Below, in pieces: positions 1-7,151 of a DNA stretch of 7,203 nt; the stretch's first letter is position 1, and each line of letters starts with the position of its first letter. A model generated the notes under the pieces. It saw nothing but the letters and a program-made list of their open reading frames with translations, was not told where the DNA came from and ran no database searches. This DNA comes from Bacteroidota bacterium (GTDB taxonomy: Bacteria; Bacteroidota; Ignavibacteria; Ignavibacteriales; Melioribacteraceae). Position numbers and translations under genes: made by a program. The stretch spans positions 1-7,203 of the forward strand of contig JAJYMU010000078.1 of NCBI GenBank assembly GCA_021786655.1, in the 5' to 3' direction.

Positions 1-533
1 AAGCGGGCTTCGGAGTCATTGATGATGAGCACGTTTACTCTTTTCAAAACTTTTATCAAATCTGCTTTTGATCGGTCTATCCAAAAATTCATTGTATCGC
101 AAACGACAAACTTTGGATTCTCAAGCTGATCGAGCACATTAATCTGAAGTTGCGGCGCAATATTTCCGAGAATCACAAAACTGCTTTTCTTTTCCTTATC
201 CGGAATTATAGGATTAAATTTTTCGAAAACATTTAATTCCGTGAAAAGGGAGTCGCGCACATTTAAATCATAATGATACTTACAGCCGTAACGGAAGGTC
301 TTGGCGCCTTTAACAATTTGCAAACCTTCCAAATCCACGTTATGATCTTCCAGCATTTTAATATGTTCATCCGGAAAATCATCGCCGACAACCCCGACAA
401 TAGAAACCGGACCGGAGAAATAAGTTGCAGCAAGTGAAATGTATGTTGTTGAACCGCCAAGTGCATTTGTTACTTTGTCAAACGGGGTCTCGATATCATC
501 CAGACCGATAGAGCCAACAATTAGAAGTCCCAA
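1..533 (-). CDS. PfkB/ribokinase-family sugar kinase, C-terminus cut by window edge
   Basis: The first 177 residues of a cytoplasmic kinase that should transfer phosphate from ATP to a sugar or nucleoside hydroxyl; the substrate is unknown. The protein opens with a beta strand, LLIVGSIGLDDI (residues 3-14). The glycine pair of the PfkB substrate-binding signature is at G26-G27 (ALGGSTTYISLAA), followed by VSIVGVVGDDFP (43-54), a typical ribokinase-fold segment. An NxxE motif (N172-D-S-E175), which in this family helps position Mg2+ and phosphate, is the last thing visible. The GAGD catalytic motif and ATP site would lie beyond the left edge. I place the start at TTG (531-533): an in-frame TAG at 567-569 leaves no ATG, and AAAAAAGG sits 7 bases upstream as a ribosome binding site. 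The Asn of ribokinase's GGxxxN is Tyr31 here. I recall the same change in a group of uncharacterised PfkB proteins. The gene lies 69 bases behind the NUDIX gene on the same strand. Family assignment is firm; substrate is not. Confidence 0.88.
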   Translation of the reverse strand, partial: MGLLIVGSIGLDDIETPFDKVTNALGGSTTYISLAATYFSGPVSIVGVVGDDFPDEHIKMLEDHNVDLEGLQIVKGAKTFRYGCKYHYDLNVRDSLFTELNVFEKFNPIIPDKEKKSSFVILGNIAPQLQINVLDQLENPKFVVCDTMNFWIDRSKADLIKVLKRVNVLIINDSEAR

Positions 534-537
534 TTTG

Positions 538-545
538 TCACCTTT
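538..545 (-). promoter_or_regulatory. Ribosome binding site supporting the TTG start of the sugar kinase
   Basis: On the minus strand the sequence AAAGGTGA ends 4 bases before the TTG at 533, with the AAGG core 7 bases away. It is one of the few clear Shine-Dalgarno matches in the window. Together with the in-frame stop 12 codons upstream, it decides the non-ATG start. Confidence 0.6.
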
Positions 546-602
546 TTTGAAAAGAATTTTCTGTTGCTAATATAATTAATTACGATTCAATAATAGCTAA
601 AA

Positions 603-1064
603 TCACAATTGAATTTCAACGAACTTTAAGAAGCTCTGTTGAGTTGTAAAATATTCGTAGATGATATCGACGGATTTTCTTTGTCCGGGCCACGCCAGCA
701 ATTTTTTCGCCTCCTTTTTTCTCACCCATTTAAAATCCGAATGCTCATTTGAAATAACGACACGTTCACCCGCCTTGACCTGCGCAGCAAAAACCGGAAT
801 CAGCCAAACGTTATCTTGTTCCGGCAAATAAAAAGAATTTATGTTCGGCACAACCCAAAATTTGATTGGCGTTAAATTTGTTTCCTCTTTTATTTCTCTC
901 AACGCAGTTTGAAATGCTTTTTCTTTTTTATGAACAGCTCCGGTAACCATCTGCCACAAACCGGGATATTTTTCGTTTGGAGCGCGCTTTAGAAGAAGAA
1001 ACTCCAAATCATTATTCTTGATTCTAAAAACATGCGCTTCAATTAATTTTGAAACAATCTTCAT
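603..1064 (-). CDS. NUDIX hydrolase, dihydroneopterin triphosphate diphosphatase (NudB)-like
   Basis: A 153-residue soluble enzyme expected to hydrolyse a nucleoside-diphosphate-linked substrate with Mg2+. The NUDIX box is at residues 42-64: G42, E48, then REIKEETNL with catalytic/metal residues R56, E57, E60 and E61. The usual Gly near the end of the box is Asn63. From memory, E. coli NudB also lacks this Gly. Other NudB-like features are LWQMVTGAV before the box, EHSDFKWV (107-114) in the position of EHLAYKWL, and a C-terminal helix after a WPGQRKS segment. NudB removes pyrophosphate from dihydroneopterin triphosphate in folate synthesis and can also act on dATP, so either is possible. The length matches the family. 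The ATG at 1064 is the first in-frame start and lacks a clear Shine-Dalgarno sequence. The gene begins 29 bases after the outer-membrane protein gene and is probably cotranscribed. The NUDIX fold is certain; substrate specificity is an inference. Confidence 0.9.
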   Translation of the reverse strand: MKIVSKLIEAHVFRIKNNDLEFLLLKRAPNEKYPGLWQMVTGAVHKKEKAFQTALREIKEETNLTPIKFWVVPNINSFYLPEQDNVWLIPVFAAQVKAGERVVISNEHSDFKWVRKKEAKKLLAWPGQRKSVDIIYEYFTTQQSFLKFVEIQL

Positions 1065-1093
1065 AATTGAGTCTTGATAATAGTTGGTTGATA

Positions 1094-4000
1094 CTAAAAG
1101 TACGCTTTTGCTTCTGCGCGCATTGTTTGAATTACCCGGCTGTCTCCTTGGAGTCTTGCATCGTAACTAAGTGAAGTCTGGATAAAACTTGTCAAGCGAT
1201 AATCAAAAAATGCTCTCCAAAAATAGTTTTTCCCGATAACATTTCCTCTCGTTATTTCAAATGGAATGTTATAAGCGTTTGTTGTAGATGTGAGTTCGGT
1301 ACGCTCTCCTTCAATTCTTAATCTGCCGAAATTTTCAAAAGAGAAATTGAGGCGCAGCGTAATCGAATTCATGTTAACCGTTGTCGGCACAGCCGGATGA
1401 TCATCCATACTTTGAGCTGTTTCAATTTTAAAGCCGGCTTCTATGTTTTGAACCGGTCTGTATGAAAAATCAGTCGAGAAACTATTCCGTGTAACTTCCC
1501 TCGCCCGGTTTGTAGTAGGAGGCGAAATCATGTTATCGTTTTGATTGACAACTTCAGTTTGATTGCTGATTTCCTCAATCATTTTAAATCTTATTCTTAA
1601 CCCGCGTTCGCTAAAATACCCGCGTTCAACACCGCCGCTGTATTGATTCAACGATTTACGCTGTGTGTACCGAACACGGATCGAAAAATCATTTCTGTTC
1701 TGAAACAGATTGAAGTCGTTCTGAAAAGTTTGCGTGCCGCGAACCGTTGTGGAGTCGTTCAAAAACTTGGATAGATTCATTAAATAAATTTGTTTAGTAT
1801 CTGAAATGTTGCTGTTCTCTTCAACTCGCCAAAAAGTTTCGGTAGAAAGCGGCTTCAAAATAGTTGACCAGAATCCGTCGCCTTTTACCGCACGGCTGAA
1901 ATCAACTCTCCACCGCGTATTTGTTTTTAGATCTATCACCGGGTAAAGTTTATCAGTCGGAATTGTGATTAAGATATAATTGCCGTCGTAAGCAGTCAGC
2001 TGAAATTCGTTTTCATCCGGGATACCGTTGTTGTTCAGGTCGCCGAGATAAATGTAATTCCCGGTTCCCTTCGTAACTTTCACAAATACTTTTTGTAACC
2101 GTGCAGTCTGTTCAGTTGCAGCTTGGTAGTAAAGGTCGCCGGTGATAAATCCGCCGCCAAGGTTAAATCTGCTTTGAGATAAGAGAAGCACTGTTTGGTT
2201 GTCTGTAAATCCTTTTTGTTTGAACTCGTCGGCAAACTTTTTATTTCTGAAAGTAAGACTGATGCTTGTGTTAAATTCCTTCAACCCTTTGTAGTTTGCC
2301 TGAAACTGTTCCATGGCAGATGTTGATTGTTTCAAGAGTACGCCGTTCAACGGAAAGTATTCGTCGCGTAATGAATAGCCCACTTTAAAATCCAACCCGG
2401 TAGAATTCGGGTACTCGATGAATGGAGCGGTCTCAACGTAGCGAAGACTTGTTAACAACAGACTGTCTTTGTTTGCAAGTTTGTCTTCCTTATTTTCATA
2501 AAGAAAATCTATTCCCGGTTTGAATGAGCCAAAGGAATAAAATGCGCTGCCGTTTTGCCGCATCCAACTAGTAAGTGTGCCTTGATTTTTCGAATCGACG
2601 TTATCGATTATGTAATTGAATTTATAATTCTTGCTATCGGCAAAATTCAGTTCAGAAAATATTCTGTTTGAATTGAACGTGTCTCCCTCTTTTAGATAGC
2701 CGTACTTGGTGTTTAAAGAAAGATTACTAATCGGAGAATAATTTAATTCCGCCTCGCGCAAAATCTGGTCTTCAGAAATCTGATCGGGTAAATTGTAATA
2801 ACGGTTGAATTCCACTGCGTCAATTCTATCGAGCGATGTAAACCGGCTCTGAATGAATCTGTCCTTCAAACTCAATCCGACTTTTCCAAGCGACAAACCA
2901 CCAATGCCGATTTCTCTTTGACTGATGTTGAGAAAAACTTTTCTCGCGTAACCAAAATCTTGCGACTTATTTAAATCCGAAAACAGATTTTTATTCCAAT
3001 CGCTGCCGGAAAATTCCGCGGTTAAATTTATTCCATCGGATAAAGTTGCGTCAAGTGACAAGTTTCCCAACTGTTTTAACTCCGGCATCGGCAAAAAAAT
3101 CAACGGGAGGTATGATCCTTGCTTGATTCCGGCGAATTTGTAATTCCCTAGACTTTCTTTTGAATAATCTCCATTGCCGTCGCCGACATAAGTAAACGAA
3201 ACGTTATAAATTGATGCTGTGTTACCCGGCGTGTATCTATAATAAGTGTACGTCTGAGAATTAATTGTTGTATCTACACGTGAATAGATACCATGAATTT
3301 TTCCGGTTGAATCGGCTGTCGCGAGCGCAACTCCCGATTTGACCGCAGCATTTCTATCGTTTCCGGCTTGCCGAAGAATTGCCATGTCGCTATCGCTGAA
3401 AGAATATGTAATCGGATTGTTCTGGTCATCGCCTTCACGGAAGTATCCGATACCAATTTTTAGTTTGTCGTTCAAAACTTTGGTTGAAAAATCTGCGCCG
3501 AGAAAATTCCGTTTGAAATTTTGATCGGTATATTCAAAATCGATTGATATTCTGCTTGCAGATGTGATCAATCTTTTTGGCGTGAAAGTTACTTCAGCAT
3601 TAGAGTAATCTATTATATAGTCGTTGTTCTCGCCCCGTTTCATTTGTTCGCCGTCAACATAAACGCGTTCGCTGCCTGCAATTAGAATAATAGCGCGCCC
3701 GTTATTAATTCCTTGCAAACGATAGGGACCTTGATTTCCATCCTGTCCGTTGAAACGATTCGTATTAAACTTACCACGCGATCCGGCAAGCGCGACAGCA
3801 CCTTTCGTATCTCCGAAAGTGAATTCACCTTTCAATCCTTGTAGCTTTCTGTTGATACTCGAGAACTCATTGTCTTTCACGTTCAGATCATAATCTCCAA
3901 ATGTTCCAACGGCATTTTTATGGCGCAGTTCTATGAATACTTTGTCGAGCTCGTCGAGGGTCTCAGTATTTCCTTCCGGCTGAATTGGAGTGTTTTCATC

Positions 4001-4561
4001 CGTGAGCGCGGCAACAATATCAATATCGTCAGAAAGTTTTCCGGAAAGCTGCAAACGCAATCCGCTGTTCAATTGGAAATCACGATTGGTTCCGAATGTG
4101 AATCCTCTTACAATTGCGCCGCTCTTCTGAATATCTTTGCCGAAAATAGATTCCGTCGTGAGCGGTTCTGAAACCATCTTTAGAGTTTTAACAGTGTCTT
4201 TAAATTTGTCGTCGTAATTCAAAACTAAATTTCTGCGTTTGTACTCGCGCTTTAAATTCAATTTTACTGTTTGATAATAAATTATGATTGTATCGAGCAA
4301 AGAATATTGCAAATCATTCGAAATCGAAAACATTCCGGTTGCGTAGTCGATCTTGTAATCTTTTGGTTCAAGAAATTTTCCGTGCAAATCTATTTTTTCC
4401 GAAAAAGGAACAATGTTGAGCGCAGAAATCTTGTAGGAGTTGTTAAGGTTTACACGCAGAGTATCTTTTACAAAATCGGCTTGAGAGGACTGTGCTATCA
4501 GAACCAATTGCAAAGATAAAATTATATATAGAAGTGTTACGTTGAGAAGAATCTTTTTCAA
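1094..4561 (-). CDS. Large secreted protein, predicted outer-membrane beta-barrel, function unknown
   Basis: A 1155-residue protein with a signal peptide (KK at 2-3, hydrophobic core about 4-23, likely cleavage near SQA28) and no lipobox. The rest is dominated by alternating polar/aromatic strands rich in Tyr, Phe, Asn and Ser. It ends in MRAEAKAYF; a terminal Phe on an amphipathic strand is the usual signal for BAM-mediated outer-membrane insertion. Residues about 53-97 and 297-344 look like two copies of one beta module (FSEKIDLHG..DYKIDYATG and GSERVYVDG..DYIIDYSNA). Residues 841-852 form a DxNxNGxxDxxE calcium-type loop. Residues 150-225 (VRGFTFGTNRDFQLNSGLRL onward) and 457-500 resemble uncharacterised large proteins I recall from Bacteroidota, Chlorobi and Gemmatimonadota. 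The start is TTG: an in-frame TAG at 4571-4573 precludes an upstream start, and the signal peptide begins right there. No clear Shine-Dalgarno sequence precedes it. It sits between the ABC permease pair and the NUDIX gene. Function is unknown. A distant relation to SprA-type translocon proteins is conceivable but not shown. Confidence 0.82.
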   Translation of the reverse strand: MKKILLNVTLLYIILSLQLVLIAQSSQADFVKDTLRVNLNNSYKISALNIVPFSEKIDLHGKFLEPKDYKIDYATGMFSISNDLQYSLLDTIIIYYQTVKLNLKREYKRRNLVLNYDDKFKDTVKTLKMVSEPLTTESIFGKDIQKSGAIVRGFTFGTNRDFQLNSGLRLQLSGKLSDDIDIVAALTDENTPIQPEGNTETLDELDKVFIELRHKNAVGTFGDYDLNVKDNEFSSINRKLQGLKGEFTFGDTKGAVALAGSRGKFNTNRFNGQDGNQGPYRLQGINNGRAIILIAGSERVYVDGEQMKRGENNDYIIDYSNAEVTFTPKRLITSASRISIDFEYTDQNFKRNFLGADFSTKVLNDKLKIGIGYFREGDDQNNPITYSFSDSDMAILRQAGNDRNAAVKSGVALATADSTGKIHGIYSRVDTTINSQTYTYYRYTPGNTASIYNVSFTYVGDGNGDYSKESLGNYKFAGIKQGSYLPLIFLPMPELKQLGNLSLDATLSDGINLTAEFSGSDWNKNLFSDLNKSQDFGYARKVFLNISQREIGIGGLSLGKVGLSLKDRFIQSRFTSLDRIDAVEFNRYYNLPDQISEDQILREAELNYSPISNLSLNTKYGYLKEGDTFNSNRIFSELNFADSKNYKFNYIIDNVDSKNQGTLTSWMRQNGSAFYSFGSFKPGIDFLYENKEDKLANKDSLLLTSLRYVETAPFIEYPNSTGLDFKVGYSLRDEYFPLNGVLLKQSTSAMEQFQANYKGLKEFNTSISLTFRNKKFADEFKQKGFTDNQTVLLLSQSRFNLGGGFITGDLYYQAATEQTARLQKVFVKVTKGTGNYIYLGDLNNNGIPDENEFQLTAYDGNYILITIPTDKLYPVIDLKTNTRWRVDFSRAVKGDGFWSTILKPLSTETFWRVEENSNISDTKQIYLMNLSKFLNDSTTVRGTQTFQNDFNLFQNRNDFSIRVRYTQRKSLNQYSGGVERGYFSERGLRIRFKMIEEISNQTEVVNQNDNMISPPTTNRAREVTRNSFSTDFSYRPVQNIEAGFKIETAQSMDDHPAVPTTVNMNSITLRLNFSFENFGRLRIEGERTELTSTTNAYNIPFEITRGNVIGKNYFWRAFFDYRLTSFIQTSLSYDARLQGDSRVIQTMRAEAKAYF
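3530..3673 (-). repeat. Second copy of an internal beta module in the outer-membrane protein
   Basis: Residues 297-344 (GSERVYVDG, DYIIDYSNAEVTF, ISIDFEY) follow the same pattern as residues 53-97, encoded at 4271-4405. The common pattern is a short strand ending in G, a DYxIDY turn, a strand, and a closing I-x-x-x-Y strand. Similarity is at the protein level only; I see no DNA-level repeat. Confidence 0.5.
4271..4405 (-). repeat. First copy of an internal beta module in the outer-membrane protein
   Basis: Residues 53-97 (FSEKIDLHG, DYKIDYATGMFSI, TIIIYYQ) match the module at residues 297-344 by pattern. This copy lies soon after the signal peptide, so it is probably periplasmic rather than part of the barrel. 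Confidence 0.5.
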
Positions 4562-4631
4562 AGAGTTGTTCTAATTATTTCAGTAGAATAAATCTAAACG
4601 TATGCTCCTTTTAATTCAACTGAATAATCCG

Positions 4632-5864
4632 TTACTCGTAACGAAGCGCTTCAATCGGATCCAAGTTTGCCGCTTTCATAGCTGGATAAACTCCGAAGAC
4701 AACCCCGACAAACGTTGTGACAAGCAGACCGATTATTATCCATTCAACAGGCAAGACAACTGGAACGCCAAGCTGCAGCGCAACAAGATTACCGGCTAAA
4801 ACTCCGGCAAAAATTCCAATTAATCCCCCAAACCAGCTGAGCGAGACCGCTTCTATAACAAACTGTGTGAGAATAGATTTTTTTCTCGCGCCAATGGCTT
4901 TTCGAATTCCGATTTCTCTTGTTCTTTCTGTAACGCTAACAAGCATGATATTCATAATTCCAACACCTGCAGCCAGTAATGCAATGAACGCTACGATTCC
5001 AGCTCCCAGTTTAAAATATTTTGTAAGATCATTGAATTGAGCAATCAGTTGGTCGTTTGTAATAATCTCAAAATCGTTTTCTTCACCTACTGGAACTTTT
5101 CTAATTTTTCGCATGGCTCCGATTACTTCATCCATGGTTTTCTCTATCAGCTTGTCGCTTGCTGCCATTACAACAAATGAGGCGCTTCTTTCGGTACCAA
5201 AACATTTTTCAAATGTACCGAGCGGAATACAAATATAATTATCTTGCGATTGGCCTAAGATCGTTCCACGTTTTTCAAACACACCAACGACTTCGAAATT
5301 GAAATTACTGATTTTTATCTGCTGACCAATCGGGTCGATGTTGTTCTTGAATAGTGCGTCTTTTATATCTGTTCCTATGACAGCTGCAAACTTGGAATAT
5401 TCGTAATCGGTTCTCGACAAATTTCTGCCTTCACCAATTTTCAAGTCCCTTGCAATAAAAAGTTCTTGATTAACTCCTACGATAGGAATGTTCGGATTCG
5501 TTTTTTCGTTGTTGAACCTTACAATCTTGCCGCCCACATATATAGAAATTCCGAGCGCAACGGGTAACGAAGTCATCGCTCTGAGTCGGTCCCCTTCTTC
5601 AATTGTTAAATTCTTTCTATTGCGATACTCGCGCATTGCACCGTGTCCACCGGTTTGAAAAGCAGGCCACTTCTGAACAACGAAACTATTAGTGCCAATT
5701 GAATTGAAAACGTCTTCAACATTTTTTTGGATAGCGCTTATAGCGGTCATCACAATTATGATAGAGAACAATCCGACAGCAATTCCAAGAAGCGTAAGTA
5801 TCGAACGAAGTTTACTTCCCTTAATGGAAGTATAAGCGAGCTTAATACTTTCAAACAGTTGCAT
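4632..5864 (-). CDS. MacB/FtsX-type ABC transporter permease (second of tandem pair)
   Basis: An inner-membrane permease of about 410 residues with the MacB layout. There is a cytoplasmic amphipathic start (SIKLAYTSIKGSKLRS) and TM1 at about 22-44. A large periplasmic domain (MacB_PCD type) spans about 45-282, then TM2 is at about 287-310, TM3 at about 337-362 and TM4 at about 375-396. After TM2 comes the FtsX-family hallmark GIMNIMLVSVTERTREIGIR (302-321), continuing KAIGA; the coupling loop there contacts the ATPase. It ends DPIEALRYE, as its neighbour does. There is no fused nucleotide-binding domain. I prefer the ATG at 5864, because TGAGG lies 6 bases upstream and the protein then begins MQLFES as relatives do. 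An alternative GTG at 5876 would add four residues and overlap the previous stop by 4 bases. Such permeases usually pair with a LolD/MacB-type ATPase and move lipoproteins, peptides or drugs from the periplasmic side. The cargo here is unknown. Confidence 0.92.
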   Translation of the reverse strand: MQLFESIKLAYTSIKGSKLRSILTLLGIAVGLFSIIIVMTAISAIQKNVEDVFNSIGTNSFVVQKWPAFQTGGHGAMREYRNRKNLTIEEGDRLRAMTSLPVALGISIYVGGKIVRFNNEKTNPNIPIVGVNQELFIARDLKIGEGRNLSRTDYEYSKFAAVIGTDIKDALFKNNIDPIGQQIKISNFNFEVVGVFEKRGTILGQSQDNYICIPLGTFEKCFGTERSASFVVMAASDKLIEKTMDEVIGAMRKIRKVPVGEENDFEIITNDQLIAQFNDLTKYFKLGAGIVAFIALLAAGVGIMNIMLVSVTERTREIGIRKAIGARKKSILTQFVIEAVSLSWFGGLIGIFAGVLAGNLVALQLGVPVVLPVEWIIIGLLVTTFVGVVFGVYPAMKAANLDPIEALRYE

Positions 5865-5877
5865 AAAATACCTCACT
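5865..5877 (-). promoter_or_regulatory. Ribosome binding site deciding the start of the second permease
   Basis: AGTGAGG on the minus strand (5871-5877) overlaps the TGA stop of the first permease and lies 6 bases before ATG 5864. This good spacing favours ATG over the overlapping GTG at 5876. It also suggests translational coupling, because ribosomes finishing the first permease terminate on top of this site. Confidence 0.55.
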
Positions 5878-7108
5878 CATATCGCAGCGCATCTACCGGG
5901 TCTAACTTTGAAGCTCTCATTGCGGGCAGAATTCCGGAGATAACTCCAACCACTGCGGAAATAACCAGTGCAAGCACAACAACATTCAACGGCATTGCAG
6001 TTGGCAAGAATTGATTTATAACAAGACTTAACGGGAACGATATAGCGAGACCGATGATTCCTCCGAGCACACAAAGTAAAGCCGCTTCTGTGAGGAACTG
6101 CAATAAAATAGACCATGTCTTTGCACCAATCGCCTTCCGAATTCCGATTTCTTTGGTTCGTTCGGTTACCGATACAAACATTATGTTCATAATTCCTATT
6201 GCACCAACAAACAGCGAAAGTGCGGTGATAACAATTCCGGCGATAGCCACCACACCAATTGTTTTGTCATACATTTCTTTTAAAGCTTCTTGCTGATTGA
6301 TTGCAAAATCATCCGGTTTATCGGGAGGGACTTTTCTAATTACACGCATCGCAGCTCTAATTTCTTCGCGTGCATCATCCAACCTTGTAACGTCACCAAC
6401 CTTAACATCAATTCTTAATCTGCCGTGCCGATTGCTTATTGTACTTTCTAAAGTCCTGAGCGGCATAATAATTTGACCATCCATACTAAACCCACCGAGA
6501 AAACCGCTGCCTTGTTTTTCCAAAACGCCGACAACTTTAAAAGGTGTACCGTTAATTTTTATATCTTGATTGATCGGATTTTCGAATGGAAATAATTCTT
6601 TTCTGATGTCCTGCCCGATCACGCAAACCCGTCTTGCAGCTTTGACTTCAACATCGGTAATAAATCTTCCTTCGACTAAAACCAATTGCGCTGTTCTTTG
6701 ATACTCTTCGGTTGAGCCGTAAATCATACTTGCATTTATGGATCGGCCTTCTCTAATGCACGTTGCGCCAAAAGTAGTTTTCGTTGGCGCCATTGCTTCG
6801 TAATTTTTCAGAACAACACGTAATTTTTCATACTGTTCAATTGTGATATCTTTTCGGTTTCGGTATAAAGCCCAATTACCCATAGACATCCATGGAAATT
6901 TATCAACATAGAGTACATCGCTGCCAAAAGAAGAGATGGAACTGATGAATGCATCTCTAAGTCCGACTATTGCCGTCGACATTGTAGTTACTGCTACGAT
7001 TCCGATGATGATGCCAAGAGTTGTTAACACCGATCTAAGTTTATTTGCCCGGATAGACCTAACGGCAATGGAAAAGATTTCGCGAAATTCAATAAAATAC
7101 AGTTTCAT
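5873..7108 (-). CDS. MacB/FtsX-type ABC transporter permease (first of tandem pair)
   Basis: A 411-residue inner-membrane protein, paralogous to the next gene. TM1 is at about 27-50, after the typical IAVRSIRANKLRSVLTTLG segment. The periplasmic domain covers about 51-282, TM2 about 285-312, TM3 about 338-366 and TM4 about 375-396. The FtsX hallmark IGIMNIMFVSVTERTKEIGI (304-323) is followed by RKAIGA. The C-terminus is DPVDALRYE. Both permeases share a YRNRK..TIE stretch early in the periplasmic domain (82-91 here), preceded by a KFPW/KWPA motif, so they belong to one subfamily and probably form a heterodimer. No ATPase domain is fused, and none is encoded nearby in the window. The start is ATG 7108, with AAGGA 9 bases upstream. 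It is the first gene after a promoter-like box and a terminator, so it probably heads the operon. The stop abuts the next gene. The family is clear; the cargo is not. Confidence 0.93.
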   Translation of the reverse strand: MKLYFIEFREIFSIAVRSIRANKLRSVLTTLGIIIGIVAVTTMSTAIVGLRDAFISSISSFGSDVLYVDKFPWMSMGNWALYRNRKDITIEQYEKLRVVLKNYEAMAPTKTTFGATCIREGRSINASMIYGSTEEYQRTAQLVLVEGRFITDVEVKAARRVCVIGQDIRKELFPFENPINQDIKINGTPFKVVGVLEKQGSGFLGGFSMDGQIIMPLRTLESTISNRHGRLRIDVKVGDVTRLDDAREEIRAAMRVIRKVPPDKPDDFAINQQEALKEMYDKTIGVVAIAGIVITALSLFVGAIGIMNIMFVSVTERTKEIGIRKAIGAKTWSILLQFLTEAALLCVLGGIIGLAISFPLSLVINQFLPTAMPLNVVVLALVISAVVGVISGILPAMRASKLDPVDALRYE

Positions 7109-7117
7109 TACTTCTAA

Positions 7118-7122
7118 TCCTT
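7118..7122 (-). promoter_or_regulatory. Ribosome binding site of the first permease
   Basis: AAGGA on the minus strand, 9 bases before ATG 7108, supports that start. No alternative in-frame start with a better site was seen between it and the putative promoter. Confidence 0.5.
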
Positions 7123-7132
7123 AAAGGACGCA

Positions 7133-7140
7133 CAAATATA
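7133..7140 (-). promoter_or_regulatory. Bacteroidota-type promoter, -7 box TATATTTG
   Basis: The minus strand reads TATATTTG, an exact match to the Bacteroidota sigma-A -7 consensus TAnnTTTG. It lies 24 bases before the ATG of the first permease and directly downstream of a terminator, where an operon promoter is expected. The usual -33 TTTG is not present; the region 19-22 bases upstream reads TTTT. Transcription would start near 7127, giving a leader of about 20 bases that includes the ribosome binding site. Confidence 0.5.
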
Positions 7141-7151
7141 ATTTTATAATT

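Noticed and set aside
263..466. Minus-strand open frame of 67 codons
   Set aside because: It lies in a different frame inside the PfkB kinase gene, which has clear family motifs across the same stretch.
534..602. TATATTAG in the spacer before the kinase as a possible separate promoter
   Set aside because: It has one mismatch to TAnnTTTG in a very A/T-rich spacer, and no TTTG at the -33 distance. It is too weak to call.
3920..4519. Plus-strand open frames of 82-83 codons opposite the outer-membrane protein gene
   Set aside because: They have no recognisable domain or ribosome binding site and are fully covered by the large minus-strand gene.
4604..4611. Strong Shine-Dalgarno-like AAAGGAGC in the spacer before the outer-membrane protein gene
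   Set aside because: No ATG, GTG or TTG follows at a usable distance, and the TTG of the next gene is over 40 bases away. It may be a chance match or an untranslated leader element; I cannot support a leader peptide.
4614..4625. Small palindrome ATTCAACTGAAT in the same spacer
   Set aside because: The arms are only 5 bases long, A/T-rich and with no T-run, so neither a terminator nor an operator can be argued.
4717..5040. Plus-strand open frame that resembles another plus-strand frame at 6054-6296 (both contain a FRIPISLV-like stretch)
   Set aside because: Both are antisense to the same conserved FtsX motif in the two paralogous permeases. Their similarity simply mirrors the conserved coding sequence on the minus strand.
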